Assembly: GCA_964035545.1 (NCBI GenBank)
Contig: OZ037767.1
Coordinates: 27,509,628-27,573,627 of the forward strand
Direction: 5' to 3'
DNA length: 64,000 nucleotides
Source of the DNA: Bugula neritina
Lineage: Eukaryota; Bryozoa; Gymnolaemata; Cheilostomatida; Bugulidae
Of the stretch, positions 24,601 to 39,600 are shown in pieces. A program made the position numbers and the translations under genes. The notes beneath the pieces are model-generated. The model worked only from the letters and a program-made list of their open reading frames with translations, did not search any database and was not told the DNA's origin. The first letter of the stretch is position 1, and each line of letters begins with the position of its first letter.

Positions 24601-27600
24601 ATACCAGTAAGAATTTAGAAGAATTTGAAAGAAAACGCATTAGCAAACACTTAAATGGTAAACACTAGAAAACTATAATTATCAACTCCAGCTGACAAAA
24701 CCAAATTAGAGTTACATTCAACCAGAAACCAGCCACAACTCACTTTAAACTCGAGTGCACTCCAGCACCCTATAAAATGATTTTTTAATTAAGCTCGCTC
24801 AGTGACTAAGTGTTTTAGTGATGAACGAAACCCCAAGTTGCAAAACTTCAAAACCTATTGAATCATATTAGACCAAAACATATGTCCATGATTAATTCTA
24901 CCAAGTTGAGTTGGCGAATAAAATCAAGAAATACACAGAGCATGCAATATGGGTAGGTAGTTCTTTTTGCATGGCTCATTATCATTATGAATTATTTAAC
25001 TCACTTTTGCCAAGATGTGATTCTTCGTCGCAGATCTTGCAGCGACCCACGCCAGCTGGCATCAGAGCCGCGACGCAACTTAACTAAAGAGCTGTGACCA
25101 TCTTCTGGAATGAGATGACTGCGATGTTGATGGGAGAGGTTTTCTCCGTATAGTGACCCACTCTGATCGAACACAGATAGATTGCTAGTGCTACTACTTC
25201 CATCCATTCTAAATGCAGCACTCATCATGGTGAATACCGAGCTAAAAGCAGCTGCGAACTGAGGTGCTACTAGCTTAAACCACTTTGTGTATTGAAAGAC
25301 TAATTATAGGATGAATTATGCGATCCAATTTCGATCTGGCAACAGCAGTAAATCCATTAACTTCCAGACAGATTTGTCAAACAAATAGGAACTCAGTCCG
25401 AGTCTATATTGATCGTTGATGTATGATTCACTCAAAGAAAGAATATTGTTGTATAAAGCTGAGAACTTGATGTTCACCTAACCGTCTTTTGTCACGAAAT
25501 TATAGTGAACAATTTTTCACAAGGAAAACCTTACAGTTACCAAGAGTTAACAAATTGAGTTGCTTATTGCTAGAGAGTGTCTTCCTTAATACAAGGACTG
25601 CAACCTTTCGAGTACCCTGTAGTGAGCTAATGATTCATAGAGAAGCGAGTGAATAAGCTCCTCCCATTATCTGATGATAATTGAAAGGTTTCCATAGCAA
25701 CGTCAGTGACATAGCATGTAAAATGACAAAGGCCCGTTATCTCTCAACAAAGCGGCTTTACTTTTTATAACGTTGTTGATTGGAAATTACTCAGCTACGT
25801 GTTAATCAATTCATAATGTGTGCTAACTAAAGGGTAATAATTATACCGTTTTTTTAGGTTACAATGATAAAACTTTATAATATGGAGTTATTATCCCATT
25901 TTCATTTGAATATAATTCAGCAACTAGTACTACTGTATATCTATTATCTACAACCATTGAAATAATGTAAGAGTAGTTTTAATTCAGTGCCTACAACTTA
26001 AAAGCCATGCTACTGCTTTGGGTATGCAAATTGAATACTTTTTCTATTTCGATAAATCTATATGTCAGTTTAAAATTACGAGATATTCACATTATATAAT
26101 ACAACATACAAATAAAGACCGTAACAATAACAAAACCTTCTTGCTTGTTTTCTAACTTGGTCAATTTTTGAAAATAAAATTTTATGAATGCTAAATATAA
26201 GGTAAATATTGTAGAATAAACCAGTAATACTTGAACTTTGATTTGCCTATAAAGCAGACAGTATTCTAAGATACAGTGCATGTATAATATAACATAATAA
26301 AATATACACATGTTGATAAGAATATTAAGCTGATAAATGCATGCGCTGTTTATTGTTACAATCAGATAATGTTAATACATAGGAAAAATTTTGCATGTAA
26401 ATACTGCACCATATTTGCATTAAATTTCTAACATCTATAATGTAGCAAATTCAATATCAATTAGGTAACTACACTGTTTCTTATTTAATCTCCATTTAAC
26501 ACCGGAGTATTTGCCCAGTGTATTGAGAGGACAACTCCTGTAATTCATTAACATAATTTGGCCAACTGGGTCAAATATTATAAACAGCATTTACCTTTGA
26601 AGGCTACAGACTTTAAAATGTATTAATAATTATTAAATTCTTGAGTGTATAAACTAAATCGTTTGATAAAATCACAGAGCTTCTAAGATCGAGAATATTG
26701 ACAAGTGTTGTGCTAAACATGAGTTGAAGTACACATCAGGCTGGAATTAGAATGGCAGAAGAAAGGAGTTGACCTATAAGCTCATTTAAATGCTACGGAT
26801 AAAATGGTTCGTTTTTACACATTTAAAAAAGTTCAACGTCATAAATAAAAATAAATTAGATGTTAGCTATTTTATAATATAAAGTCAAAGCAACTATAAG
26901 AAAGGAACGCAAAGCCACAAAGCAATTGTAAGGAGCAAAAGTTATTCACAGATCTTTTCTGCGATCTACGTAGAAATGTTACATGTAATAGGTAATATTA
27001 CAAATATTTATCTACTAATCATGTTTAGATTGCAGCAATTATGTATCTCAACACTCAGCATGATATAGTAAATCAATTAATGAATTCAGGTCTGCAATAT
27101 TAATTATGTAATAGATGGCACCGCTTCAGAGTTCTAACTAATTTCTGAGACAGCTGATTGCATGTATTCTTACAGGTGCATATGCTTTAGTTTTAATTCA
27201 AGTTTACACTCATATTGTTTTTTAAAGATCAGATTAAATAACTTGTAACAATAATAATTATACGTATTGATAAAACAATTATTCTGGTATTAATATAATA
27301 ATCATTTTACTTATAAAATGATATGCAACTACAGGATGAAGAGTTAATTTGGAGTTGTGCTACAATTTTTAGATTATTTATGAGTGGATAACTCCTTTTC
27401 AAATGCAAACTGCTCATAATTTTCATAGTAAATTACTTATTTTATTGATGATATGAATTTCAACAAGTTGAAAGGTTAACAAATTGGCAAACAACTTTTA
27501 CATCCTGAAAATCAGTTTATATAATATAATTATTATTGTTTAAATTGTCACATATTAGATTTTATCACTTGCTTTTTAAATTATGTACCACATAAGTTTT

Positions 27601-30600
27601 ATAATATATAAATACGAAACAATTAACAATAGCAATTGCTTTTATAGTTATTTTGGGCTTCAATCAGTTACAACATGGCAAGTTAAAATTATGAACTTAA
27701 ATTAAAAACTTGTGTAAAATGTACTTAATATTTTTAAGCTCTTCTACTTTATGGACTGAGATACGGACCCAGCAGAAAATACACAAAGAGTTAGCATAGT
27801 TACTAAGTAGGAGAAAACATGACTGAGCAGTACATATAGTACACAGGCTATTAGCATAAAAACTAAGAAGACCACAGGAGATGCTAAACCTTAAATCTGA
27901 CCAAATGACAAAATAATGCGAATTCATAAAATAACTAACTGCTAAGCTAGAAGCACCTTATAGACCCCAGTCTAAATGCTTAGAACTAAATGGTGTCACA
28001 GTAGCTATATTTACTCTACACCACACTACCTGGCTCTACACCAAATTATCTGTCGCTTGTAGAGATGTTGGTAAACACATTTCTCAGCCAATCACCAAAA
28101 ACATTACATCCGTTATATTATACTTGTTTATGTTGACATGTACTATAATAGAGCGTTATGTTATGATGAAACTGGCCAGTGACTCACTATTCACAATTAT
28201 AAATATAAACAAGAAAATTTGACTCATCTTGTTAGAGAACCGGAATTCAAATTAACACCAACCAGCTATTTTTATAGCCAGTTTAACTATTCAATTATAA
28301 GAGGGGAATATAGGACTGGAAGGGAAAGTGGCTTAATTTATTGAATATAATTATTGGTTATTAAAATTGATATTGTGTTTGTTATCTCAATAATTAACAT
28401 TCTATATATATACATGAATAAGATATATGATATATAGTGTGTATCATGTATAAATTGTGGGGTACACAATATAATAATATGATGCATTTATATGGTATAT
28501 AATACATATCTGGTACAAGACATATATCAGACTAATCCGAATAACTAGAATATTTTAATTAACTTATTTGCAGTAGCCTAAGCTTAAGACCGCCTTTGCA
28601 GTGCTAATCCTTAACCTCTCCAGCTAAATATAACCCAAATCCTTTAAGCATGCCAGGATGATGTCCTAATAACTACGGGACAATGAAAGGCAACTACCGA
28701 GTAACAATCTCAATCTGTGTGATAATCCTCAGCCTATCCTACTTTCATAGCCTGAGTCCCATTAACCAGCTGACTTCAACTGCTCAATATAGTAAAAAGA
28801 CATGCTGGAATTATCAACTTATACCTTGACTTTCTGTACTGAATTTTTTCTACCGACACTTTTAGTACAGTAAGATCTCATGCATGCTGTTGGGTGTTAC
28901 TAATTCAGCCAAGCTTCTTGCTACTGGCCTGCATAGCATTGGTGAGCTAGTTATGCATCGTAGAAGCATTTCTTACCAGCAGATTTGGTAAAGAGTAAGA
29001 AAACATGTCTTTCATTTGCTTCAAGCTGCGAGTGAGCCAATGCAGTGTTAATTTGAAATGAATGCATTTGAAGAAAGGCCTGCTACCAGGCAAAGAGTAA
29101 AAGAGACATGGCGGGCATTGCAATAACTGCTCTTTATTATATTATTCATTTCTTTGGCTTCTTAAGCTATAATTATATGAGATGATAGCCATCTTCATAC
29201 GGATTATTAGAAGATTAACTGAATTGTTAGAGAACTGGTGCTTAGCTTCACAAGTATATAGGAAATTATTAAACCATATCATTAGGCCAATGAGGGGCAG
29301 GCTTCCAACCAGCCATTCTGCTACAGGCTGCCCAGGACCTGTTATAGGCTGCCCAGGACCTGCTTTAGGATGCCCAGGTTTAGTTTCAACTTCAGTGCTA
29401 AGTTGAAAGACTCTGCCTGATGTACTATTAAAGTCGGAACAAATATAAGAATGTGCTATTATTATGAAGATGAGTTAGAAGCTATAATTAGACTATATAC
29501 ATGTACCACGCCAAAGCTGGTACTACAGTTACATATATCTATGCATAACTAAGACACATTCTACATTGTATAAAATATGTATAATACCAGAGCTCTGTAA
29601 TTAGCTCAGGGCCATCTCATTATTAATGAATCAACATACATCCCCTATTAATCACACTGTTCATAGCACTAATAAATAAGTTCTTGCTTAACTAGTAGGT
29701 TCTGCTATAATTGTACATCAGCCAACTTGCCAAGCAAAAGCTTCCTATATATAGCCTTGATTTTAAAGTTTTACCATTCCTGTTCATTTTCTTTTAGTTT
29801 TGCTTTAAGGTGCGTATTTACTATTGTTTCAAGGTGTTGTGTGTTTGAAGTTTAAATTAGCTTTCAACCAGCCAACAGTAAGATGAACCTTCTTATTAGA
29901 TGTAATCAGTTTCGCTAAATGTGACAGAGTGCTTGGTTACAGAAGATCCTAGAAGGTAAAGTGTCACCAAGGTGATGGAGAGAAAGCTGAGAGTATGAAG
30001 TTCTGTCTGCTGAACTGAAAGTTGACACCTACTACGCCAGACGGCACATTCCTGTAGCTACAGGAACATCTGGGGAAGCTAGTTTCTACTAAGAATGTAT
30101 TGCTCTATAATGCAGGGTAACTTGCCCAATCTAGGTTATGAATCATTCTAAATTTAGACAAAAATGAATCCACGTCTAAAACTTCTTCCATAATCAATGG
30201 CACCATTTGCTTATCAATAATGTTCACATTAGGCTCATTAATCATGGAAATCTATAGTAACTTTTTTCAAGAACCACATCTGCCTGCCCCAGGACTTCCT
30301 CTGTCATGGTACTACTTCTGCTTAGCACTCCCCTAGTACTACCCTAGCTCTACCCTAGCCCTACTCTAGCACTTCCTCTGTCATATTACTACCTAAACTC
30401 GCGAGTCTAGCACTACCATACCACTACCCTAGCACTACCTGGTCTGGCTTGTCCTACAGATTTCTGTTCATCAGAAAGTTGGAAGTTTGGAGATGAATGT
30501 ACAAAATTTTAGGGAAATCTGAGTTTTAGTATACAAGTGATGTGACAGTTATAATAGAGATAAACACAATTTCTCAATAGGATGTAGCTATTTATATAAC

Positions 30601-33600
30601 CTCCTCGGTATGCTTAGCAAAATATATTGGGAATACTTTATGCGACCGTTTACAAATGTTTCTTGGATAACTATAGTTTTTAGGCTTCAGAAAATATTTG
30701 GTACGATTTGGCAACTTTCGAACTCAAGATCAATGCATGCTATGTAGGCAAAAAAGTCAATTTTATAGTTTTGCTTAATGTTTGGCTACTAATTTATCCA
30801 GTTTTGTTAATTTTTTACAACGGAGTATATTATTATCCAAAGAACCTTTCACAAGAGCAAACTGGCATGCTGCCTAAAATTTCCCTATCTACCTAAGTAT
30901 CTTGTGTCAATGTGGGACACATCTTAGAAAGGGAAGTGGAGAATCTTCCGGCACTACTTTTTAACATTCTTCTTAAATAAGGGTTGCACTAACATGTGAC
31001 CAGCAGATTTATGTACTTCTGAGTAGAACTTGGTAAAAACTTAAGATAGAAGAGTATAATAAAAAGAGCCCAAGATCTCCTTCAACAGGCCTACAAACTG
31101 AAACTAGAACATGACACTCACGTGATCTTCAAACCGAGAAATCCGCTAGCAGACTTTCCTCTAGTGTGCAACCTTCTTGGAGGTTGTTGAATTCCAGGAG
31201 ACGCTTCTTCAGATCGACCAAAAAGTTGAAGAGAATGAGACGATTGCGACTGAAGAATGCTGCCGGTTCGACTGAAAACAAACTCTGAAGAGCTGCTGAC
31301 GGATGACCCGCCACCTCCGCCACTGCTTGGGTTTCTAAACATTTTATTTTCAACTTTCAATCATGTAGTTCCGATTTCAATGTGACAAAAATTTCAACTC
31401 AAGACAGCAAGTTGAACGTAAATATATCGACTGTTACAGTAGAGGAAGTTGATATTGTTCGGCTGTCAAAGCGATTGTTGAGGATTGACAAGTGACAGCT
31501 GCTCCAGTAGAAAAAGTTGATTGGAGTGACGCGAAGAACTAAGCTGTGAAGATACTGAGCTCTACTCACAGAGAGAAGGTCTTCTCTCACAGCTGCTTGG
31601 TAACTATCTGTAACTCGGGAGAGAGCTCCTCACTTAAGCCAATGATTGATGAGTTATTGCGATCACCACAGCGTGACAAACATTATATTTGAATACCATG
31701 TGCTCCCATAGCCCCACTAGGGAACATGTCCACCCTTTTCAAAGTAGACTGTAACTAATTCACTGTTATCACAATGTATAGACATATTTAGTCGTTTAGC
31801 AGACATCATTATGGTTAATTAGTTAGTTATAAGATATAATTTAAGTTTTATTAATAAAGCTGATAACAAGGCTTTAGTAATGTGTATAATTATAAAGAAA
31901 TATTTTACTATCATAAATCTACCACAATTATGGTTAAACTTTACGTCATTTTCTTTAGGGTTGTTTATGTAAAAAATAGTGAAGGCAACTACGGACTCAA
32001 ATGCTGAGCTTTGATCGGTTTGGCTATTCAGTAGTCTGGAGAAAAATTTTTGATAATAACTTTTTTCTTAGAAGTCACGTCTTGTGAACTTTTTGACATG
32101 CTTCTAAAGTATTATAATTATGGCATATTTTATTATGTAGCCTCAAATATGTGAGGAACATCTTCAACACTTTGATTGGCCAGAGCATCTAAGTTTATTG
32201 TTTAATTAAATTAAATATCTAAGTGTAAACAACTTTGACTTAAATTCTAGTTTAGCAGGATGCAGTATAAAAATCCTTCTAGACAATTTGTGGTTACGAA
32301 AAATCATTATCTAGAAATTAATCATTGTCTAGCTGTTGCTCCAGTAGCTTATTCCTATAAATTTTCTAGTAGCATCCTTAATAAAGCCATGTTTATTCCT
32401 AAACTTGACAGTTCCCACTATTAGATGTCTATTTACACTAATATATACGGATGAAAGGAAACTTAGCTATGGCACCCAGTGGCACAATGCCGATGCTAAT
32501 GCAGCCACCAACTGCAACTGTGGGTGATTTCAGTAACAATTTGATCAAAAAGTGGCACTACCGCCTAAGTACACCTGGCTACGAACTTTAGGGTTTAAAC
32601 GTAGATGTCTGAGAAAGGCTGGCCAATGATTAGAAAGTAAGAAGGATTGAGTCAGGTACCGGTCAAACACAGAGACTTGAATAGTTGTTTACGAGAAGAG
32701 TAAGTAGCAATATATAATATTGTGAGGAAATCATGTGGGTATAATGATGTATTCAAGTAATGATGGAGGACAGAGCATCAGGTTTCAGAGTTAGATGATA
32801 CATCACACTCTTTAACTTGTAAACAACCAACTTTTATCTAGCAAACTATTGTATATGCAGATCAATAAATCTGTGAGAATATAACTCCAGATGAAAAGAC
32901 AATGCCATGACCATAGTAATGCTTTAATATTGAGGAAGTGATGAAGTCCTATTACATTTTCATTTTAATTAACTGAGTAAACGGTAGCCTACTTTTTAAC
33001 TTTGAAATTCCGTTTCACCTATTAATATCTACTTGAATATAAAATACTAATATGAAATAATGGCAAAAATAGGGTTCTATAATCTAAATTAAATGTTCAA
33101 CAAAGTGAAAATAATTTACATAATTATACAGACACTTATACTTGTTATATGTCAGTGGAATGCTGTGGAAGTGAAACATCAGTATTTTTTATTTTTCCAT
33201 TAGAAAACTTTGGTTTACGTTGAGAAAAAGACAAGCTGTTGTAGTCTGGCGACAGAACCTTACACGCAAGCAGTAGGTATCTTGGCGACAAGACTTTGGC
33301 ACATTCTGTCCGTCTGTATCAAACTATAGATTAAAATTCTCATCAATATCTACAGACGCACCAGTTGACACTTATTATGTAAAGCACCTGCTTGCAATTG
33401 GCAGGTGAAATTGTTTTCTATAGGTAACAATGTCGTGACCGTTTTGCTAGCTCAGATGTTGTGCTTTTACGTCAACTGGTTGAATCCTTAATTTCTGTCG
33501 TGAAGCTAAAGAACTATCCGGAATGTTGAGATTGTTTTTCACATAACATGCTGCTGATTATGAAAGTAGTTGAACAACAAGAGCCAATAAAAGCTCACTA

Positions 33601-36600
33601 GCAAGTTTCAAACCTAATTAGTGCTAACTTATTTGAGAAGGGATTAACATACTAGCTTACAATTAAACTTTAAAAAACTAATACACTCTTTAGCACTTTT
33701 TAGAACCTATCATTTCACACGTGATTGAAACATTTCACGCCAGCTAATTAGCCTACTAACACCTTCAAGTGTATTTTGGGAAAAAGAGCTATATGTAGAA
33801 TTTCTTCAACTTTTACTCTGAAGAGCCATGATATTAGTCATAGTATCAATAAACTACCCAGTATGCTATTTTCTATTAATGAAGCTGCTCTAAAAAGTGC
33901 ATAAAATGAGCAGTAGGCTACGCTCAACTACTGGGTGTATGACATTCAATGAAGTGAAGTTTTTGCAAAAATGTATAAAATATCTCAACTTGATGGCTAA
34001 GAATTACAGCAATATATCATTTTAGAACCACCCGAACTAAATATACCTAAAAAGGAAATGTTGAAAATGATTTAAATAATTTTGAATTTTTATATTCTTC
34101 TGTTAAATCTAATAATATCCCTTCTAATTAATAATTATTGTAAAGTAGGGACATATTTAGTTGATGGTAATTGGGCAACGGCCAGTAGAGAATGAAATTA
34201 AAAACTATTTACGAAATAATTTAGATAGACAGTTGGGATACGGATTTGACAGAAATGAAGGCTGAACAGGCTGTTATGACAGAGAATGATATAATGGCAA
34301 GATTAATACTATTTCAATGAATTGATAATTATTATGTTTCAATGATTCATTATCATCCCTAAACACAACAATAAAAACACTTATGCATTTATTAGTAGCC
34401 TACTTAAAGTTTCAGTTTGCTTCTTTTGTCTTGTCAGTCAACAATTCTAAAATTAGCCAACTTCTGCAGAAATCTTTTTAGAGAATAAAAGAATAGAGAA
34501 ATAGAATTTAGAGAACTTTGGTCAACAGCACAATGGGTGAGACCACAAAATCGATAAATCTGTATCAAGCTTTTTGTCTAAAAAAAAGACCTTTTAAACT
34601 TTAACGTTATTGCAGACAAAGTTTATACAAAAACAAAGCTTAAGAGATCTACAAAATTTATGATTCATGTTTTTTTTGCATCACAGGAAATAATTATTGA
34701 ATCATATTTTTTGTGGCTAAAACTATTAAACTGTTTTGAAATTACTCTTTAAAAGCATTGAAGCATCCTGTTAAATTTTGTACATAAAATTAGTAAATTA
34801 GCAGAAGAGATTAACTCAAATAAACTTTGTTGACAGTTGCATTCATTAGTACTGCAAGTGTGACTTCAGATGTTACAACTGTTGACCAGCCTTATGCCAC
34901 TAGAGAATCTATCTGTTTATATATCTACTATATTTTGCCACCATTTTAGACTATAATGTTACTAGCCTTGTATTTCAATTAACAATTACTAAAAAACATG
35001 GGTGATATTAATGAAATGAAAAGAGGACCCCAAATGTAAACACTAAAGTAGTAATCGTTGCAGGTTTGGTTGTGAAAAGAAAACTCAACTAAAATGCATA
35101 GATTCGGCCATTTTGTAATGCTAATAGACTGTGTGTACTTAACAGAAAGACTAGGAGCAGATTTGGAACGAAATCTTTGAGTGAAGTGATGATTAATTAT
35201 ATCCAGAGTTGAATGGCAGGTTTACTTCATATTGAAGTAAAAAAAGAAGTTGGTAAAACATGTAATACAAGAACCAACTAAGCTACTCTCAGAACTGAGT
35301 TTAATATGTATAATATATATTTCAAAATAATATGGGCAGCTACATTTGCTATACAATACTGCAAATTTATCATAGAAAATTGTTGCATTGTTTTGAGTTT
35401 TAATGTCAGTTGATAAAAGCAGCTACAATACTTATTGTATGACAGGTAGTTTCTGACAAATTACCCACATAATGCTTGCACATAAGTAGGTAAATATTGT
35501 GTGTAAGTAAAAACACATTTTATGCTGGTTCATTTATTTTTATCAAAATATATAGTTTTTTGATGTATATTAAACGTGATTGCAGGATCTAGTTAACATG
35601 CTCTATTAGCGGATAGGCAGAACGTGAAAATAGGAAATGGCATTGTAATAAATCAACATAGGGTGACGGTGCTCTTCTAGGAACCCGAAAGGCATTAATG
35701 TTGACACAAGTCGTATAAAGCATCTTTACATTCACTTATTATGAGTTTATAGCAATTGATTATTTGCCAGAGTTCGAATTCTACATGACTTTGTCAGCAA
35801 GTGTAAATCGGTCTACCAGCATGCTGCGAGTTTACTAATCATCAAGAATTACATGTTACATAACCTTCAACTTTCATAAGATCTATACAAAATGGATGCC
35901 TCCATAAGTGCAGAAATTTAGTTAGGATTACAAATTAAAATGCAGTAAAAATTGAAATACATTTGGCAAAGAAAGGTTTACTGATGGCACATACCAGTGG
36001 AAAAAAGAGGGAGGAGAAAGGAAAACCAGAGGTAGTAAGTTATTAGTAACTACTAGCCATCAACTAGAAAGATCTTTCTTTATGCACTGACTGAACAAGT
36101 ATACCTTTCTAGTCATGTTACTTAGTATTTGTGTACAAAATAACACAATTTTATTCTTTTGCAATGATGAAAAAACATTTTTTGCTAATTTTAGAATTCA
36201 AACTTGCAAGTGTTTGGTCGGCATTATTTTTTATGTTCTATTTTTAAACACAGATTATTTATAATAGTGGCGATGCTAATACTTTGTAGAAATAGTCCCG
36301 CAATTATAAGTGGAATAAATAAAATGAACAGCGAAATGTTCTGCTTTGACTACTTTACGTTTTCAAGATTGCTATATTACAATAATGTCATTTCATATCA
36401 TGCATGGAAGCACTAGAGTCAATTTATTGAAAATATGAAGCATTCATTTCACAGCTTGACTGCGATATATTGTAATGTTTTTTGTTGATTAATCATTTAT
36501 TTCACTACATGGGAAAATAATGATAAGGTTTAAACACTTTTAAATGTATCAATTCATGTGTTGACAATTCAAACCAACAAAACAAGTGATAATCTTCAAG

Positions 36601-39600
36601 GATTAAGTGACTCCTTGTAGTAAACAAGCTGAGTTTACCTAAAGTAGATTGACCTACTGACCACTATACTATCATGAGAAATAGCACAGCTGATTAAGAA
36701 GACTAAGTTACTTTTTTCTCTATGCAAATGTCGTAGCTTTAGAGTTTTCAAGCTTATTAGCCACTGTTCTTACACTTAAAAATGAGGTTCTAAACCAGAA
36801 CCCAAAACCAACAACCACAAGCTAAAATAGTTTGTGTACATTCAGTGTGACCTTGCAATATCAAGAAAGCTTCTGAGTTGACCAACGCAAACACAAAGAA
36901 CTTGGCAACCTGCTTGAGTAACTGGCAAGGAACATTGGTCCCAGACAAGATGCTAAATCTCCACTGGAATTTAATAAATCACATTGCTAAGTTACAAATT
37001 ACTTTGAGAAAAATTTCATTTATGTCAAGGAATAAGAACTGTGTGAAAATTTTATCTGATCAGACAGAACTAGAATATATTAACATCGGAACTGTTACTT
37101 CTGGAAAGTCAAACTAAGCCTAGCAGTCAAAGTGACCCGCAAAAGCTAATTAGCTATATCAGTACACAAGTTTGTATGCTTATATATATCTTGCATAGAC
37201 AATGCCTGCTGAAACGTGCTAGCTGCATTGCATGCACTTTTAATTTGCACTTAATACTTATTATTAAGGAGCTGAATAATAAATGTCTACTGCAAGTATT
37301 GCAAAATATATATACTATATAAAACACCTAGTAATATGTATTGTAAACAAACATACGTGGAGGCTTTCAGTAAGCTCTTCAATGGTGTAAACTCTCCTTC
37401 CATTATGGAAATAGTATAGTGGTAGTATAACGAAAAGATATTGCTGCCTGGCAGCTTGTTGTCGTGTAATGATGTTAAAGACGAAAGATTTGAGCGATAG
37501 TTGTATAACTTATTCCATATTCAGCAGATGCTTGGTGATGCGCAGTGTACAGTGGCCTAGAGCTTTTAATTAATATACTGGGTTACCATGATACCACAGC
37601 TACGCATGATTGAGCTTGCAAGATATGTAAATTTTTCACTATTAGAAACTTTGACACCTTTCTTGTGGAGACAACTCCAAAACAAAGCTTATATATTATA
37701 TGAAGTTGTATTCAGATATACTGTGCTATGGGAATAATTCTAACTAGCAAATAAAAACTAACTACTAGTTTCTTTCCAATAATAGTGTTTGCTGAAACAC
37801 TATTTGTTTAATTAAAAACTAAAATTAAAAAAATAAACTAAAGATAAAAAATAAATATGTTTCCTCATGTCTTTTCAATGTGGTTTTGATTGAATTTGCA
37901 TAAGCAAATATGTTTAATTTATTCTGTGGTAATAAAATGCTGCAACTTGCTATTAATTTGCAATATAAAAGATCAAGAAATACCAATTTTTAGTTTCTCG
38001 TGAGAAGATATTATTTTGCCCATAATTATACTCATTGCTCTCTAAAGCACCTGCCGTAAAACTAAAAATAGACGCTACACAATTTTTCTCTGATAAGTAT
38101 TCCGTTACTTACGATTGCATGCCACCTATAAAAAGAGTAGGCTTTAAAACAGTTATTAGCATTTCATTGATGCATATATGAGAGATTAGCTCTTCCCAGT
38201 ACACCCTCGTGATACTAATATGGTTGGAAACAACCACTTGTGTAGTGAGTGCTGGCTAGAACAACCAATAACACACAGATTTGTCTAAACAATAATGAAG
38301 TAGTAACAGTTACTGCCAGGGTACAATGATATATCGTGTATTGTGTGGCTTGCAACATCCTTAATTGCCGAAAACAAATGTAATTTTTTGTTTGGTAGTT
38401 TGCATAAATATACACATAATTATATGAACACTATTCTTCTAGAAATCAATAGCATCAACTGATTGCCAGTAATTAACATCAGAATTATACTATGATGTTG
38501 TATCATGCTAACTCACCTGAAGTTTTTATATGAAAATAACAATTTTAATTTTTTTACAATAATGTTTGGTGATGGTCAAGATTTTATGTAAATTCAGTAA
38601 CACTTAGTCCGCTAAGTTAGCACATAACAAGATAATATAGTTTAACTAATTCATCTTTTTATCATATTCATGTATATCATGCCATTCTCCCTTTCAACAC
38701 ATTTATTTAATTAATGCAGAATATTATACCAACAGAAGCTTTGAGCTGCATGTTTGTATGTTATAATATTATATATTTTGTACGTTATATATGTTTGCCA
38801 TATAAATTGCTGTGAATTCATCAGCCAAGAAAAAATGAAAGATGGATGTCAATTAGTTTATTTAAGAGAGATAGCTCTATGTTTATACGTGTGTAAATTG
38901 TTCACATATTAAGTAAGTGCTCTTGATACAGTTTAGGACTAACATTACCCAAGCACCTGCGTATGCATGTCAATTTTGATATTTTAAATAAATTCTTCAA
39001 CTCACCTAACTGGGTATGTCTTTGGGTTTAAGATGACTTCACATCTACAATATAGCAGCAACTGGTTATTATTTATATAGGCACAGAAATTGTATGGAAA
39101 TCTTGCGTAATGAGTGAATTGAAAGCCTGGAAAAAAGATTTTCTCCTGTTCAATACGAAACACGCTGGAGGAAATGTAGTAAAACTTTGCACCAAACTAA
39201 TCCTCAGGCTTACTGGTCACTCCGCAGTTTTATTACATAAAAAATTGGATTCTTTTCATAAACCTAATAGTGTAGTCGTTATTGGCAAGTAGAACTATTA
39301 TAGTCATTATATAAACTCTTCAACTGTAATAGCTAGCAGGTTTCATGCCCCTCCCAAGTTAATCAGAAACACATTTTTATGCCAAAGGTATTTTTTACAT
39401 CATCCATCATCAAAAAATGATTTGGAAAAATAGTTTTTGATACAATTGTACGAGTTGTTGGTATATACACTCACTCACTCTTCACATACAAGCTGGTGAG
39501 AAAAAGAAGACAATTTCTAATTTTAATTTAGTTCTTTCCAGCACATCCCATTTTTTCTATCCATATGTACAAAAGTTTAACAAATTGCTCAATAAATGGC

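Larger units (their letters stand above)
25229..31121. other. RAP1GAP intron, no exon found
   Basis: AT-rich intron sequence with many short ORFs of no coding character. A 21-bp tandem repeat (three copies of GGCTGCCCAGGACCTG-like sequence, 29325-29385) and CTAGCACTAC-type repeats (about 30300-30430) are the only structured parts I see. Confidence 0.5.

Noticed and set aside
28983-29030. Minus-strand ATG with a good donor (CTGCTG|GTAAGA), considered as a further RAP1GAP first exon
   Set aside because: It ends in phase 0, which fits neither the GoLoco exon (needs phase 2) nor exon 46772-46876 (needs phase 1).
29182-29406. Plus-strand ORF with GCPGP repeats, collagen-like at first sight
   Set aside because: The repeat is a 21-bp tandem array in intron DNA; the rest has no coding character, and the Gly spacing is not the collagen triplet.
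38113-38120. Eight-base ATGCAATC|GTAAGT on the minus strand, phase 2
   Set aside because: Phase is right, but eight bases with an adjacent TATAG carry too little information to call.
38518-38570. Strong donor CTTCAG|GTGAGT on the minus strand
   Set aside because: The open frame before it has no ATG and no upstream acceptor, so no exon can be defined.
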